From NCBI RefSeq assembly GCF_003052265.1, contig NZ_QANS01000001.1, positions 62,001-126,000 on the forward strand: DNA of 64,000 nucleotides. Direction: 5' to 3'. The position numbers and the translations under genes are program-made. The notes beneath the pieces were generated by a model. That model was not told the DNA's origin and did no database searches. It saw only the letters and a program-made list of their open reading frames with translations. The stretch is from Stenotrophobium rhamnosiphilum (GTDB lineage Bacteria > Pseudomonadota > Gammaproteobacteria > Nevskiales > Nevskiaceae). Positions 63,177 to 64,000 of the stretch are shown here, piece after piece; the first letter of the stretch is position 1; each line of letters starts with the position of its first letter.

Positions 63177-64000
63177 CTAAATCCATTTCTGCTTCCCACC
63201 CGCCACAGTCTCAGCCATCTGTCGCCGCAACCACGGAACCATGTGTGCGATAGGTAGTGCCATGTCACGTAGAAATCCCGCGCCAACAATGTTTGATTGA
63301 AACATCGGAGTGAGGAGGCGGCTCATGATTTGATAAAAACGGATGGAGCCACTTCTCGATGCATGAAACTGTTCCCAAACGCTTTCCCAGTTATCGTTTG
63401 TAGCTACAGATTGAGCGATTGCGGATGCATCCAAGAGCGCCATGTTTGCGCCTTGCCCAAGTTGTGGACTCATTGCGTGTGCGGCGTCGCCAATGACGCC
63501 GATGCGGCCTGTGCCCCAGCGCGACATGATTACGTCGCGATAAGTGGCGGGTAACAGTTCGGACTGACTCTTGATGTTGTTGATCAGTGGCGAGAGTTCC
63601 GGCCACAGATTCGTGACTCGATATTTCCAGCCTTGAAGATCAAAACTTTCTGTTTGCCAATGCGACATTTCTGAAACAGGCAGGCTCCAGAACATGCTCA
63701 GCATTCGGGTCTCGGCATCACCCGGCACGTAGCCAGTCGGCAGCGCTCCCAACATCACAGATGAACTATCGTAGCGTTGTTGCAGGTGAGGCTTGTTCAG
63801 CGAAGCGAGATCGTCAGTCAGTGGGCGAATCAACCACATTGCGCCCCAAGGGTATTGCCGGTCGTAGCGAACCAGTGACTGTGGACGTAATTGGCTAGCG
63901 CTTCCATTCGCTACGAGAACTGCATCGAATGCTTCGCGGTGAATTTGTCCATCGCGTACAAACATAACGATGGCTTCATGAGTGCTCTGCTCAATTGCGC
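63177..64000 (-). CDS. FAD-dependent monooxygenase, C-terminal part (5' end outside window)
   Basis: The frame stays open to the right edge, so the N-terminal FAD-binding (GxGxxG) part is missing. What is visible is the C-terminal half of a PHBH-type flavoprotein hydroxylase: DAVLVANGSASQLRP (second nucleotide-binding motif region), GRIGVIGDAAHAMSPQLGQGANMALLDA (the GD motif that contacts the FAD ribityl chain) and a helical tail. The substrate is unknown. It has the same direction as the cassette-like genes, but at this size and with no clear attC behind it, it may simply be the flanking chromosomal gene. Confidence 0.8.
   Translation of the reverse strand, partial: AIEQSTHEAIVMFVRDGQIHREAFDAVLVANGSASQLRPQSLVRYDRQYPWGAMWLIRPLTDDLASLNKPHLQQRYDSSSVMLGALPTGYVPGDAETRMLSMFWSLPVSEMSHWQTESFDLQGWKYRVTNLWPELSPLINNIKSQSELLPATYRDVIMSRWGTGRIGVIGDAAHAMSPQLGQGANMALLDASAIAQSVATNDNWESVWEQFHASRSGSIRFYQIMSRLLTPMFQSNIVGAGFLRDMALPIAHMVPWLRRQMAETVAGGKQKWI

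Overview
The window looks like chromosome of a gamma-proteobacterium of the order Pseudomonadales, of moderate GC. The main evidence is gene order. trpC-vfr-osmC-speD-coq7, coaD-ferredoxin-ggt, maf-rng-yhdP-nitrilase-tldD and holA/proA-nadD-rsfS-rlmH all follow arrangements known from Pseudomonas and relatives. A Moraxellaceae-like relative with alkane- and PHA-related genes is an inference from gene content only. No tRNA, rRNA, CRISPR array, prophage or transposase was seen.

Layout. 0-6.6 kb: minC (partial)-minD-minE, an NTF2-like protein, a cNMP-EAL c-di-GMP phosphodiesterase, fadD and a YihY-family membrane protein. 6.7-11.5 kb: a compact four-gene archaic chaperone-usher pilus operon. 11.6-14 kb: a phasin with a clear sigma70 promoter and a PhaR-like operator, two small unknown proteins and a secreted unknown. 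14.2-22.9 kb: MipA/OmpV porin, purC, rpe, a trp-leader-like region, trpE, an alpha/beta hydrolase, trpGDC, vfr and osmC. 23-28.5 kb: speD, a TetR-controlled lipid operon (SDR, thiolase, thioesterase), msrB and coq7. 28.5-31.2 kb: an AraC regulator divergent from an AlkB-rubredoxin fusion and a second rubredoxin. 31.3-42.1 kb: dispersed repeats, holA-proA-nadD-rsfS-rlmH, a large lipoprotein related to membrane dipeptidases, a cupredoxin-like protein, maf and rng. 42.2-53.8 kb: yhdP, nitrilase, tldD, rsmD, coaD, ferredoxin, ggt and an ExbB-ExbD-ExbD-TonB set. 53.8-61.5 kb: exodeoxyribonuclease III, an FKBP isomerase, oligopeptidase A, a sodium:solute symporter and a YbaL-type antiporter. 61.6-64 kb: small genes all on the minus strand, separated by sequences with the features of integron attC sites, then a FAD monooxygenase cut by the window edge.

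How it fits together. Alkane hydroxylation (AlkB, rubredoxins), fatty acid activation (FadD), thiolytic and thioester chemistry (thiolase, PaaI-type thioesterase, SDR) and granule coating (phasin) suggest a lipid- or alkane-using, PHA-storing cell. Surface attachment genes (archaic pilus) and signalling genes (EAL protein, Vfr) are close by.

Most notable non-coding signals: (1) attC-like sites with cassette genes at the right edge; (2) a 20-codon peptide with two Trp codons and three overlapping hairpins before trpE; (3) a duplicated ribosome-binding site and start of minD inside the min operon; (4) a promoter plus CTGC-N3-GCAG operator before the phasin gene; (5) at least seven intergenic palindromes sharing GTAG/CTAC feet, two of which supply the stop codon of a neighbouring gene; (6) a long inverted repeat before holA.
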